From Acholeplasmataceae bacterium (lineage in GTDB: Bacteria; Bacillota_I; Bacilli_A; Acholeplasmatales; Acholeplasmataceae), in the NCBI GenBank assembly GCA_021108415.1, contig JAIOQX010000002.1, positions 1 through 64,000 of the forward strand: DNA of 64,000 nucleotides. The letters run 5' to 3'. How positions within the stretch are numbered: the first letter of the stretch is position 1; every line of letters begins with the position of its first letter. The notes under the pieces are model-generated. The model saw only the letters and a list, made by a program, of their open reading frames with translations, made no database searches and was not told the origin of the DNA. A program made the translations under genes and the position numbers. Shown here piece by piece: positions 24,640-32,893 of this stretch.

Positions 24640-26355
24640 TTATTCTCCAATCTTTAAATGTAGCTCATCTAGTTGAACTTGATCCACGTCACTTGGTGCT
24701 TGCATCATTTGATCTTTAGCACTTTGTGTCTTTGGAAATGCAATAACGTCTTTAATATTGCTCGTATGTGTCATTAACATAACAATACGGTCAAGTCCTA
24801 ATGCTAGTCCTCCATGTGGAGGTGTTCCATATTTTAATGCATCAACAAAGAATCCGAAACGATGCTTAACTTCTTCATCTGATAGCCCTAATGTTTCAAA
24901 CATCAATTTTTGTACATCTTGATTATGGATACGAATAGATCCTCCACCAATTTCATAACCATTTAGAACGATATCATAAGCTTTAGCCATCGCATCTTTT
25001 GGATTTGTTTTTAATTGATTGACATCACTTGGTGCTGTAAATGGATGATGTTTTGCATAAAATCGTTTTTCTTCTTCATCATATTCTAATAACGGCCACT
25101 CTGTAACCCATAAGAACTTATAAATATTTTCATCAATTAAATTAAATTGATGTGCTAATTCAACTCTTAATGCACCAAGTGCATTTAATGCTTGATCATT
25201 ATTGCCTGGAACTAAAAATAAAATATCTTGATCTTTTAGATTAAGCGTTTGATAATCCGCTTCATTCATAAATTTATGAATACTACCTGAATATACACCT
25301 TCAACATTTTTAACATAAACAAGTGCATCTCCATGATTCTTTTTCACTAAATCTGATAGTTTATCAATTTGTTTTCTTGTTAAAGATGCGCCCTGATTTA
25401 AAACAATACCTTTAAGATATGATTTATCATTGAATAAAGGTATATCAATTTTGCTAAATAAAGCTTTATAATCGTTGATTAAAAGCTCATATCTCATATC
25501 TGGTTTATCAGTTCCATATTTTTCCATCGCATCTTGATAACTCATTTTTAAAAATGGTGTTTGGACTTCAACATCTAAGACTTGTTTGAACGTATGCTTC
25601 ATCACACGTTCAATTAACCCTTGAATATCTTCTTGGTCAATGAAAGATGCTTCAATGTCAACTTGCGTAAACTCAGGTTGACGATCTGCTCTTAAATCTT
25701 CGTCTCTAAAGCATTTAGCCATTTGGAAATACTTTTCAAATCCTGCAACCATAAATAATTGTTTATAAATTTGAGGTGATTGTGGTAATGCGTAGAAATG
25801 ACCAGCATAAAGTCTAGAAGGCACGAGATAGTCACGTGCTCCCTCAGGTGTTGATTTACCTAATATAGGTGTATCTAGTTCATAAAAGCCCTCAGACACT
25901 AAAACACTACGTATAGATTGCGTAATTTTATGTCTTTGGATTAAAAAGTTTTGCATATGAGGTCTTCTTAAGTCTAAATAACGATATTTCAATCGAGTTT
26001 CTTCTAGTGCATCTGTATCATCTGAGACAGACATTGGAGGTGTTTCAGCTGCACTTAATATGGTGAGCTCTTTCACATCAATTTCAATTTCACCGGTTTG
26101 CATATTTAAATTTTTAGATTCTCTTTCAGAAACGATGCCTTTAACTTCAATGACATACTCACTTCTAATTTTTTCAGCTACACCATAAAATTGGTTATCT
26201 GGTTTAACCATAAGTTGTGTGATTCCAAATCGATCGCGAAGATCAATAAAGATTAATCCACCTAAATTTCTAGATTTTTGAACCCATCCTTTTAAATAAA
26301 CTTCTTGCCCTAAATTTGACATATTCAGTTCGTAATTATTATGTGTATATTTCAT
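24640..26355 (-). CDS. aspS: Aspartyl-tRNA synthetase
   Basis: A class IIb synthetase (571 aa) with an N-terminal OB anticodon-binding domain (about 1-110, GWVQKSRNLGGLIFIDLRDR), motif 2 FRDEDLRADRQPEFTQVD (near residue 215), a bacterial insertion (GAD) domain and motif 3 GLALGLDRIVML (near residue 530). It follows hisS by one base in an operon led by a T-box. The bacterial-type insertion and operon are typical of Firmicutes. Whether it is discriminating or non-discriminating cannot be told. Confidence 0.97.
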   Translation of the reverse strand: MKYTHNNYELNMSNLGQEVYLKGWVQKSRNLGGLIFIDLRDRFGITQLMVKPDNQFYGVAEKIRSEYVIEVKGIVSERESKNLNMQTGEIEIDVKELTILSAAETPPMSVSDDTDALEETRLKYRYLDLRRPHMQNFLIQRHKITQSIRSVLVSEGFYELDTPILGKSTPEGARDYLVPSRLYAGHFYALPQSPQIYKQLFMVAGFEKYFQMAKCFRDEDLRADRQPEFTQVDIEASFIDQEDIQGLIERVMKHTFKQVLDVEVQTPFLKMSYQDAMEKYGTDKPDMRYELLINDYKALFSKIDIPLFNDKSYLKGIVLNQGASLTRKQIDKLSDLVKKNHGDALVYVKNVEGVYSGSIHKFMNEADYQTLNLKDQDILFLVPGNNDQALNALGALRVELAHQFNLIDENIYKFLWVTEWPLLEYDEEEKRFYAKHHPFTAPSDVNQLKTNPKDAMAKAYDIVLNGYEIGGGSIRIHNQDVQKLMFETLGLSDEEVKHRFGFFVDALKYGTPPHGGLALGLDRIVMLMTHTSNIKDVIAFPKTQSAKDQMMQAPSDVDQVQLDELHLKIGE

Positions 26356-26356
26356 A

Positions 26357-27625
26357 TTATTTCTCCATCTTTTCCTTTAAATATGCAGTGATATTTTCAA
26401 TTTTTACTTCTTCTTGAATCTCAGTTTTGGTATCTTTAATACCGACAACACCTTTTTTATATTCGTCATCTCCTAGAATAATTAAGTAAGATGCATGATA
26501 TCTTAAGGCTTGTTTTAATTGTCCTTTAAATGATTTATCTGTATAGTTCATATCTGATACAATATTTTCGTTTCTTAAATCATATAAAATCTTAGTGCCA
26601 ATTTTCTTTAATGCTTTATTAAACGTAATGACATAACAATCAAGATCTAAGTCATTAGATAATTCTATTTCGTTTGCCTCTAGTGCCATTAAGAGTCTTT
26701 CCATCCCAAATGCAAAGCCTATACCACCTAAATCAGGTCCACCAAGCTCTGAAACTAATTTTTGATATCTACCTCCACCACCTAATACATTAGCTGCTCC
26801 AAAGCCTTTAATATCGGCTTCTATTTCAAATACAGTGTGGCTATAGTAATCAAGTCCTCTAACAAGTTTAGGTGCAAGCTCATAATTGATACCACATGAC
26901 TCTAAATTTTCTTTAACTTCATTAAAATATGCGATTGATTCTTCATTTAATAAATCTATTGGTGTCGGTGCATTAATCACTGACTTGTGTTTATCATCAA
27001 TTTTACAATCTAGAATTCTTAAAGGGTTTTTATGAATGCGATTTTTACAATCATCACATAATTCATCAATATGTGGCGTAAAATGCTTAACCAATGCTTC
27101 TTGATATTTATCTCTAGATTCTTGATCACCTAAAGTATTAACTCTAACTTTAACACCTTTTAATCCCAAACGCTTAATGAAATCATATGCAAGGATAATA
27201 ATCTCTGCATCAAGTGCTGGATCAACTGTACCAATTGCTTCTACACCAAATTGAGAGAATTGACGATATCTACCTTTTTGTGGTCTTTCATATCTAAAAT
27301 TAGGTCCAATATAATAAACTTTCTCTAATTCTTGAGTTGCGTATAGTTTATTTTCAACATAACTTCTAATCACACCTGCAGTCCCTTCAGGTCTTAGAGT
27401 TAATGCGCGATTAGAACGATCTACAAAGTCATAAGTTTCTTTTGTGACCATGTCAGATCCTTCAGAGTCTCTATGAAATACATTTGAGTATTCCATCATT
27501 GGTGTTCTCATTTCTTTTATATTATATAAGCTCAATACTTCTCTAATTTTAGCTTCTAATGAAATCCATTTGTAAGATTCATTTGGAAGTACATCATAAG
27601 TCCCTTTTACTTTATTTGCGCTCAT
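26357..27625 (-). CDS. hisS: Histidyl-tRNA synthetase
   Basis: A class IIa synthetase (422 aa). Motif 2 is seen at FRYERPQKGRYRQFSQFGVEAIG and the histidine-specific motifs LVRGLDYYSHTVFE (near residue 255) and GGGGRYQKLVSELGG (near 280) are clear, followed by a C-terminal anticodon-binding domain. GGAGG precedes the start. It overlaps the upstream GNAT gene by 14 bases and is followed one base later by aspS. Control is by the T-box leader at 28208-28361. Confidence 0.97.
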   Translation of the reverse strand: MSANKVKGTYDVLPNESYKWISLEAKIREVLSLYNIKEMRTPMMEYSNVFHRDSEGSDMVTKETYDFVDRSNRALTLRPEGTAGVIRSYVENKLYATQELEKVYYIGPNFRYERPQKGRYRQFSQFGVEAIGTVDPALDAEIIILAYDFIKRLGLKGVKVRVNTLGDQESRDKYQEALVKHFTPHIDELCDDCKNRIHKNPLRILDCKIDDKHKSVINAPTPIDLLNEESIAYFNEVKENLESCGINYELAPKLVRGLDYYSHTVFEIEADIKGFGAANVLGGGGRYQKLVSELGGPDLGGIGFAFGMERLLMALEANEIELSNDLDLDCYVITFNKALKKIGTKILYDLRNENIVSDMNYTDKSFKGQLKQALRYHASYLIILGDDEYKKGVVGIKDTKTEIQEEVKIENITAYLKEKMEK

Positions 27626-28187
27626 TGTAGTCCTCCTTGGTTATTTCATAGCTTAACATATCGTCAGATATAACTAAATTACTTTTCTTTAAAATATAAT
27701 GTTCTTTTTTAATAAATTTAAATCCTGATTTTTCAATAACTTTTTGACTTCCTATATTTTTACTTAAATGTTTGATGATTATTTTGTCGTAATCTAAATA
27801 AGTAAATCCTAATTTTATTAATGCCTTAACTGCTTGAGTCATAATGCCTTGTGACCAATAATCTTTGTGAATGACATATCCAATTTCTGCAATTTTTGCG
27901 TCTTTTACTTTCGAATGAAAATCTACAGTCCCGATCATCTTATTTCGATTTAAATCAATGATTGCATAACCTCTTGGTAATCCGATTTTTGTTCTAGGAT
28001 AAAATATCTCTTTAATTGATCGTCTAGCTTCAACAGGCAAGACCATAGGACCCCAGTTTAAAAACTTTGTGACTGTAGGATCTTTCCCGTATTCAAACAA
28101 ATCAAGATAATCACTTGTTTTTATTGTTCTTAACATATAATGATCAAATATAATTTTTGGCATATGTTTATATGGTTTTCTTATCAT
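27612..28187 (-). CDS. GNAT-family N-acetyltransferase (RimJ/RimL-like)
   Basis: A 191-residue GNAT protein with the acetyl-CoA-binding segment YWSQGIMTQAVKALIKLGF (near residue 110, in place of the usual R/QxxGxG/A) and IGYVIHKD before it. The layout resembles RimJ/RimL-type acetyltransferases that modify protein N-termini or small molecules. It is the first gene of the T-box operon with hisS and aspS, so its expression would follow aminoacyl-tRNA levels; the reason is not known. GAGGA precedes the start. Confidence 0.82.
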   Translation of the reverse strand: MIRKPYKHMPKIIFDHYMLRTIKTSDYLDLFEYGKDPTVTKFLNWGPMVLPVEARRSIKEIFYPRTKIGLPRGYAIIDLNRNKMIGTVDFHSKVKDAKIAEIGYVIHKDYWSQGIMTQAVKALIKLGFTYLDYDKIIIKHLSKNIGSQKVIEKSGFKFIKKEHYILKKSNLVISDDMLSYEITKEDYNERK

Positions 28188-28207
28188 TATTTTTCCTCTT
28201 ATCTATT

Positions 28208-28361
28208 TAAAAAAAATCGTCCTTAAAAAATCTAAGGACGAATAATCGCGGTACCACCTTAGTTCTAGAATAACTTCTAGCCCTCAATTTCATATCAAAT
28301 GCCTCCAAAGGTGTCACTATTTATGTATATAAATACACTTTTTCATAGGCTATTCATTTAT
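28208..28361 (-). promoter_or_regulatory. T-box riboswitch leader of the GNAT-hisS-aspS operon
   Basis: The minus strand carries the T-box consensus AAGGTGGTACCGCGA (28246-28260). Upstream lies a short stem I (about 28300-28350) whose 3' side reads GACACCTTTGGAGGC, giving an Asp codon GAC overlapping a His codon CAC as candidate specifiers. A stem III hairpin CTAGAA-GTTA-TTCTAG (28265-28280) follows. The terminator has arms CGTCCTTA and TAAGGACG plus a T run (28208-28240); its 5' arm alternatively pairs with the T-box strand as the antiterminator. Stem I is only about 50 bases, much shorter than the canonical form. Confidence 0.93.
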
Positions 28362-28367
28362 ACTCTT

Positions 28368-28397
28368 ATTTTATCTTTTTTATACGCTTAAAGTCAA
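28368..28397 (-). promoter_or_regulatory. Promoter of the T-box operon
   Basis: TTGACT (28392-28397), 18-base spacer, TAAAAT (28368-28373). The -35 hexamer contains the dtd stop codon TGA (28394-28396). Confidence 0.65.
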
Positions 28398-28831
28398 TCA
28401 ATTTCAATGATTATTGTGACTGGCCCATCATTTACGCTTAAAATATCCATATCTTCTTGAAAAATACCAGATTTAACATCAAAATCTTGATTTAAATGCT
28501 TGATAAAACTTTCATAAAGTGGTTTTGCAATCTCTGGTCTAGCTGCTTTTATGAATGAAGGTCTGTTATTACCTTTTGTATCTCCATAAAGCGTAAACTG
28601 TGAAACTGCTAATATGGATCCATTTACTTGTTTTAGATTTAAATTGAGTTTCTGATTTTCATCTTCAAAGATTCGTAAATTCTTAACTTTAGTTGCTGTT
28701 TTTTGGACTATTTTTTCATCATCTGTATCTGTGATTCCAATATATAATAAGAAACCTTTAGCAATTGATGCTATTTCTTTTTGATTCACTTTAACAGATG
28801 CTGATTTTACTCTTTGAACAACTACTCTCAT
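28394..28831 (-). CDS. dtd: D-aminoacyl-tRNA deacylase
   Basis: It hydrolyses D-aminoacyl-tRNAs. The family motifs SQFTLYGD (near residue 78) and NDGPVTI (near 136) are intact; 145 aa is the normal length. It overlaps rel by four bases and ends the apt-rel-dtd operon. D-amino acids are produced by the ornithine pathway encoded 6 kb away, which could make this activity useful, although the rel-dtd pairing is common in Firmicutes in general. Confidence 0.95.
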   Translation of the reverse strand: MRVVVQRVKSASVKVNQKEIASIAKGFLLYIGITDTDDEKIVQKTATKVKNLRIFEDENQKLNLNLKQVNGSILAVSQFTLYGDTKGNNRPSFIKAARPEIAKPLYESFIKHLNQDFDVKSGIFQEDMDILSVNDGPVTIIIEID

Positions 28832-31005
28832 TTAAAATCACGCTCCACTTGAAATATATCGCTGATTTTACGCAAGTTTACCATTAAAGATTGTAATACA
28901 CTTTGATCTGTAACTAATACTTTAATTTTAATAACCATTTCCATATTAGAACTGCTTGTTGCATTCACCTCAGCAATCGATATGGCTTGAGCATTGACTG
29001 CAGTTACAACTTCTGTTAACAGTGTTGGTTTAGATGTCCCTATAATTTTTATTCTTGTTGGATATTTTCGAGTGATTTCAGTTGACCAAAAAGCTTCAAT
29101 TAAACGATTCTCATCAAATTGATTACAATTTGGACAGAAAGTAGAATGAATTACAATACCACTGGTTTTACTAACAAAACCTATGATTTGATCACCAGGA
29201 ATAGGTAGACAACAGTTAGCAAGTTTAATTTGTGGACTTGATAAGCCTTCAATGACAACACCAGTTTCACTATGTGTTGTTAATTGTCTGGCTGCTTTTT
29301 CCATTTGTCTTTGTAAAAATTCTTCTTTATCGACTTCTTTACCCAATAGTTTTGAAACAACAGTTTTAGCACTAATGATACCTTTACCTATTTCTAGGTG
29401 AAGCGATTCTACATCAGATATCATGTTTTTTTCAAAAAACTTCTTAACAAAATTATCATCCACATTATTTTGTGTTTTTTGAGCATGCATTTCTCTATCT
29501 AGTTGTTCTTTTCCTAATTGAATTAAATTATCTCTATTTAGTTTATTTAAAAATCCTTTAATTTTATGTTTTGCATGTGAAGATTTAGCGATTTTTAACC
29601 AATCTTCACTAGGACCATAGGAATTCTTATTTGTTCTAACACTTACAATATCTCCAGTATTTAGTTCATAATCAAGTGTTACAATTCGATTGTTTACGAT
29701 TGCTCCAACCATCTTATTACCAATGTCAGTATGTATACGATAAGCAAAATCTATAGGTGTAGCACCTTTAGGAAGTTCGATAACTTCACCTTTTGGTGTA
29801 AACACATAAACATTTGCATCTAGAATATCACCTTTAACAGTACCTACAAACTCTTCAGCACTACCATCAGTTTCATCAGTGTCTTCTGTCATCTTCATTA
29901 ACTCGCCATACCATTTAAGCTTTTGAGCAATTTCAAATTGCTCGCGTTCTCTAGAATATGTCTTATTTTCTTTATATGCCCAGTGTGCTGCAACACCAAA
30001 TTCTGCAACATGATCCATCTCTAATGTTCTAATTTGCACTTCAAATAAGGTTCCATCTTCTGATAGAACAGTTGTATGAAGTGATTGATACATGTTTGGC
30101 TTAGGTACTGCAATATAGTCTTTAAAACGTCTAGGAATAGGTGTAAAATTAGCGTGGATAATGCCTAATGCTTGATAACAAGTTTCAACTTTATCAACAA
30201 TAATTCTTACAGCTAAAAGATCATATATATCTTCAAATGCTCGATTATCTCTAACCATCTTTTTGTAGATAGAAAAGATATTTTTAATACGACCTTTGAT
30301 TTCATAATCTTTTAATTTAGAAGATCCAAACAAATCTCTAATATGCTCAATAACTTGATCAATTGATGCTTCTCGCTCTGTTTTTTTAGCTTGTATCATG
30401 TTAGATACTCTATAATACATCGGTGGATCTGTATATCTTAGTGATCTGTCTTCTAGTTCTGCTTTAATTCTAAAGATCCCTAAACGATGTGCAAGAGGTG
30501 CGTAAATGTCTAAGGTTTCACTAGCAATTTTATATTGCTTTTCAGGAGACATTGAATTAAGGGTTCTAACATTATGTAGTCGATCAGCTATTTTAATTAA
30601 AATAACTCTAATATCTTTAGCCATTGCAAGTAACATTTTTTGATGATTTTCAGCTTGAGATGCAACTGTATTAAACGATAGTTTACCTATTTTTGTTACA
30701 CCATCAACCAATGCTGCTATTTCAGGACCATAATCATTTTCAACATCTTTTAATGTAAGTGATGTATCTTCAACTGTATCATGTAAAAGTGCTGCAATAA
30801 TCGTTGCTGGGCCTGCTGTTAATTCAGATAATATTTTAGCAACTGCAACAGGATGTGTAATATATGGATCCCCACTTTTACGCATTTGTCCTTCATGTCT
30901 ATCTTTCGCCAAAAAATAAGCTTTTTTTACAAGCTCTATATCTTTTGGGTTATGAATATATGATTGAAAAGACTCCACTAAGGACTCAAATAGAGGATCT
31001 GTCAT
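28828..31005 (-). CDS. rel: Bifunctional (p)ppGpp synthetase/hydrolase, long Rel
   Basis: Controls the stringent response alarmone. Domain order over 725 residues: HD hydrolase with HDTVEDT (near residue 75), synthetase with RFKDYIAVPKPNMYQSLHTT (near 300), TGS (about 395-455, VYVFTPKGEVIELPKGATPI), zinc-finger/helical region with NCCLPIPGD, and C-terminal ACT. Both catalytic halves look intact. AAGGAG precedes the start. It lies between apt and dtd, an order conserved in Firmicutes. Confidence 0.96.
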   Translation of the reverse strand: MTDPLFESLVESFQSYIHNPKDIELVKKAYFLAKDRHEGQMRKSGDPYITHPVAVAKILSELTAGPATIIAALLHDTVEDTSLTLKDVENDYGPEIAALVDGVTKIGKLSFNTVASQAENHQKMLLAMAKDIRVILIKIADRLHNVRTLNSMSPEKQYKIASETLDIYAPLAHRLGIFRIKAELEDRSLRYTDPPMYYRVSNMIQAKKTEREASIDQVIEHIRDLFGSSKLKDYEIKGRIKNIFSIYKKMVRDNRAFEDIYDLLAVRIIVDKVETCYQALGIIHANFTPIPRRFKDYIAVPKPNMYQSLHTTVLSEDGTLFEVQIRTLEMDHVAEFGVAAHWAYKENKTYSREREQFEIAQKLKWYGELMKMTEDTDETDGSAEEFVGTVKGDILDANVYVFTPKGEVIELPKGATPIDFAYRIHTDIGNKMVGAIVNNRIVTLDYELNTGDIVSVRTNKNSYGPSEDWLKIAKSSHAKHKIKGFLNKLNRDNLIQLGKEQLDREMHAQKTQNNVDDNFVKKFFEKNMISDVESLHLEIGKGIISAKTVVSKLLGKEVDKEEFLQRQMEKAARQLTTHSETGVVIEGLSSPQIKLANCCLPIPGDQIIGFVSKTSGIVIHSTFCPNCNQFDENRLIEAFWSTEITRKYPTRIKIIGTSKPTLLTEVVTAVNAQAISIAEVNATSSSNMEMVIKIKVLVTDQSVLQSLMVNLRKISDIFQVERDFK

Positions 31006-31022
31006 AAAACAACTCCTTAATC

Positions 31023-31535
31023 TTAATAATTTATTAGAGTAAGTATATCATGGTTTGCAAGTTTATCTCTACCATTTAAATCATTAAGTTCAATTAAGAA
31101 CGCTAAACCAACAACAATGCCACCTAGTTTTTCAACTAATTCGATTGTTGCAGCCATTGTTCCACCTGTTGCAAGTAAGTCATCAATGATCATTACTCTA
31201 TCACCAGGTTTAATTGCATCTTGATGCATGCATAATTCATTTGAAGCGTATTCTAAATCATATGCGACAGTTAAAGTCTTTCTTGGTAGTTTCCCTGGTT
31301 TTCTTACAGGAATAAATCCAATACCTAAATTAGTTGCAACTGGACATCCAAAAATAAAACCTCTAGCTTCAGGTCCAACAATAACTGTAGCTTGTTTTTC
31401 TTTAGCAAATTTTGTAAATTCATCTGATGCAAATTTATAAGCTTTCCCATCTGACATTAATGGTGTAATATCTCTAAATAAAATGCCTTTTTTAGGAAAA
31501 TCAGGTACTTCTGCAATATAATCTTTCAAGTTCAT
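31023..31535 (-). CDS. apt: Adenine phosphoribosyltransferase
   Basis: Salvages adenine to AMP with PRPP. The PRPP-binding motif [20 protein letters not shown] is near residue 120, and [14 protein letters not shown] near 60. The start is placed at 31535 (170 aa), six bases after GGAGG; the ATG three bases earlier is too close to it. First gene of apt-rel-dtd. Confidence 0.95.
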   Translation of the reverse strand: MNLKDYIAEVPDFPKKGILFRDITPLMSDGKAYKFASDEFTKFAKEKQATVIVGPEARGFIFGCPVATNLGIGFIPVRKPGKLPRKTLTVAYDLEYASNELCMHQDAIKPGDRVMIIDDLLATGGTMAATIELVEKLGGIVVGLAFLIELNDLNGRDKLANHDILTLINY

Positions 31536-31580
31536 CATATACCTCCATAGGGTTTTGAAATAATTTTTGTGTACTTAAAT

Positions 31581-31609
31581 ATTTTAACCTATTCTAATAG
31601 ATTTTACAA
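31581..31609 (-). promoter_or_regulatory. Promoter of apt-rel-dtd
   Basis: TTGTAA (31604-31609), 17-base spacer, TAAAAT (31581-31586) on the minus strand. Confidence 0.5.
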
Positions 31610-31612
31610 GTA

Positions 31613-31621
31613 TGATATAAT
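31613..31621 (+). promoter_or_regulatory. Extended -10 promoter of rarA
   Basis: TGATATAAT with TATAAT at 31616-31621, 16 bases before the rarA start codon; the mRNA leader would be very short. Confidence 0.45.
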
Positions 31622-31637
31622 GTTGATAGGTGATTAA

Positions 31638-32870
31638 ATGAAGCCATTAGCATATAGAATTAGACCAACTGAATTTAAAGATGTATATGGGCAAGACCAT
31701 CTTGTTTCACAAGATGGTGTTTTATCTATGATGTTAGAAAAACAAAAAATATTATCTTTTATACTTTATGGTCCACCAGGCACTGGAAAGACGACGATCG
31801 CAAGCATTTTTGCGACTAAATCTAATCTTGAGACCTATTTTTTTAATGCGTCTACAGATTCTAAACAAAAGCTTAAAGATATCGTTGACACAACTGTATA
31901 TAAAGATATCTTAATTGTAATCGATGAAATTCATCGAATGAAAAAAGATACTCAAGATTATCTTTTACCTTTTATGGAAAATGGTAAAGCAACTGTCATC
32001 GGTTTAACAACTTTAAATCCTTATCAAAGTGTGAATCCTGCGATTCGTTCTAGATGTCATTTATATGAAGTGAAAAAACTTAATGATGAAGATTTAAAAA
32101 AAGCGATTCTCAATGGCATACATGAACTAGAAGTCGACATATCTATTGATCAAAAAGCACTTGATGAAATCATAAGATATTCAAATCACGAAATAAGAAC
32201 TGCACTTAATCTTTTAGAAAGTGCTTCTTTAATTCTTGACGATAACGATATATTAACAGCACAACACGTCAGACGTGTAAGCGGGAAAAAACATTTAGAT
32301 CTAGATGATCACGAAGATCATTTTTATGATTTATTAAGTGCTCTACAAAAATCAATTAGAGGATCAGATGTAGATGCATCAATTCATTATCTAGCTAGAT
32401 TAATTACCTTAGGTGACCTCTTATCTATTATAAGAAGATTATTAGTCATTGCATATGAAGACATTGGCATTGCAAATCCTTTAATGGGTCAAAAAGTATT
32501 AGCTGCAGCTGAAGCTGCGCTGAAAGTAGGATTACCTGAAGCTAGAATTATGTTGAGCGTGATTGTAGTAGACATGGCAATATCACCAAAGAGTAATACA
32601 GCTTATCTTGCGCTTGATGAGGCTTTAAAAGATATAGAAACCAATGATTGTGGCGTGATTCCAGATCATGCAAGTAACCGAAAAATAATGCTTAATCCTG
32701 AGATTTATCATTATCCACATAACGATAAAAACTCACTTAATGACCAATCATATCTTCCTGATTTAATCAAAGATAAAGTCTATTATCATCCAAAAGATGA
32801 AAGTTCATATGAAAAAGCATTATCAGATCGATTAAATGCAATTGATAAAATTAAACATAAAAAAAGATAA
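31638..32870 (+). CDS. rarA: Replication-associated recombination AAA+ ATPase RarA (MgsA)
   Basis: A clamp-loader-like ATPase that acts at stalled forks. Walker A GPPGTGKTT at residues 45-53, Walker B IVIDEIHRM near 95, arginine finger region NPAIRSRCHLYE, followed by the RarA-specific tetramerisation domain with YEDIGIANPLMG and a C-terminal domain with MLNPEIYHYP. Length (410 aa) is normal. AGGTGA precedes the start. It stands alone, divergent from apt. Confidence 0.95.
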   Translation: MKPLAYRIRPTEFKDVYGQDHLVSQDGVLSMMLEKQKILSFILYGPPGTGKTTIASIFATKSNLETYFFNASTDSKQKLKDIVDTTVYKDILIVIDEIHRMKKDTQDYLLPFMENGKATVIGLTTLNPYQSVNPAIRSRCHLYEVKKLNDEDLKKAILNGIHELEVDISIDQKALDEIIRYSNHEIRTALNLLESASLILDDNDILTAQHVRRVSGKKHLDLDDHEDHFYDLLSALQKSIRGSDVDASIHYLARLITLGDLLSIIRRLLVIAYEDIGIANPLMGQKVLAAAEAALKVGLPEARIMLSVIVVDMAISPKSNTAYLALDEALKDIETNDCGVIPDHASNRKIMLNPEIYHYPHNDKNSLNDQSYLPDLIKDKVYYHPKDESSYEKALSDRLNAIDKIKHKKR

Positions 32871-32893
32871 AAAAAAGCCAAATGGCTTTTTTT
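32871..32893. terminator. Short bidirectional terminator between rarA and the ABC-F gene
   Basis: AGCC-AAAT-GGCT with A and T tracts at both sides. The stop codon of the ABC-F gene lies in the flanking T tract. Confidence 0.7.
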
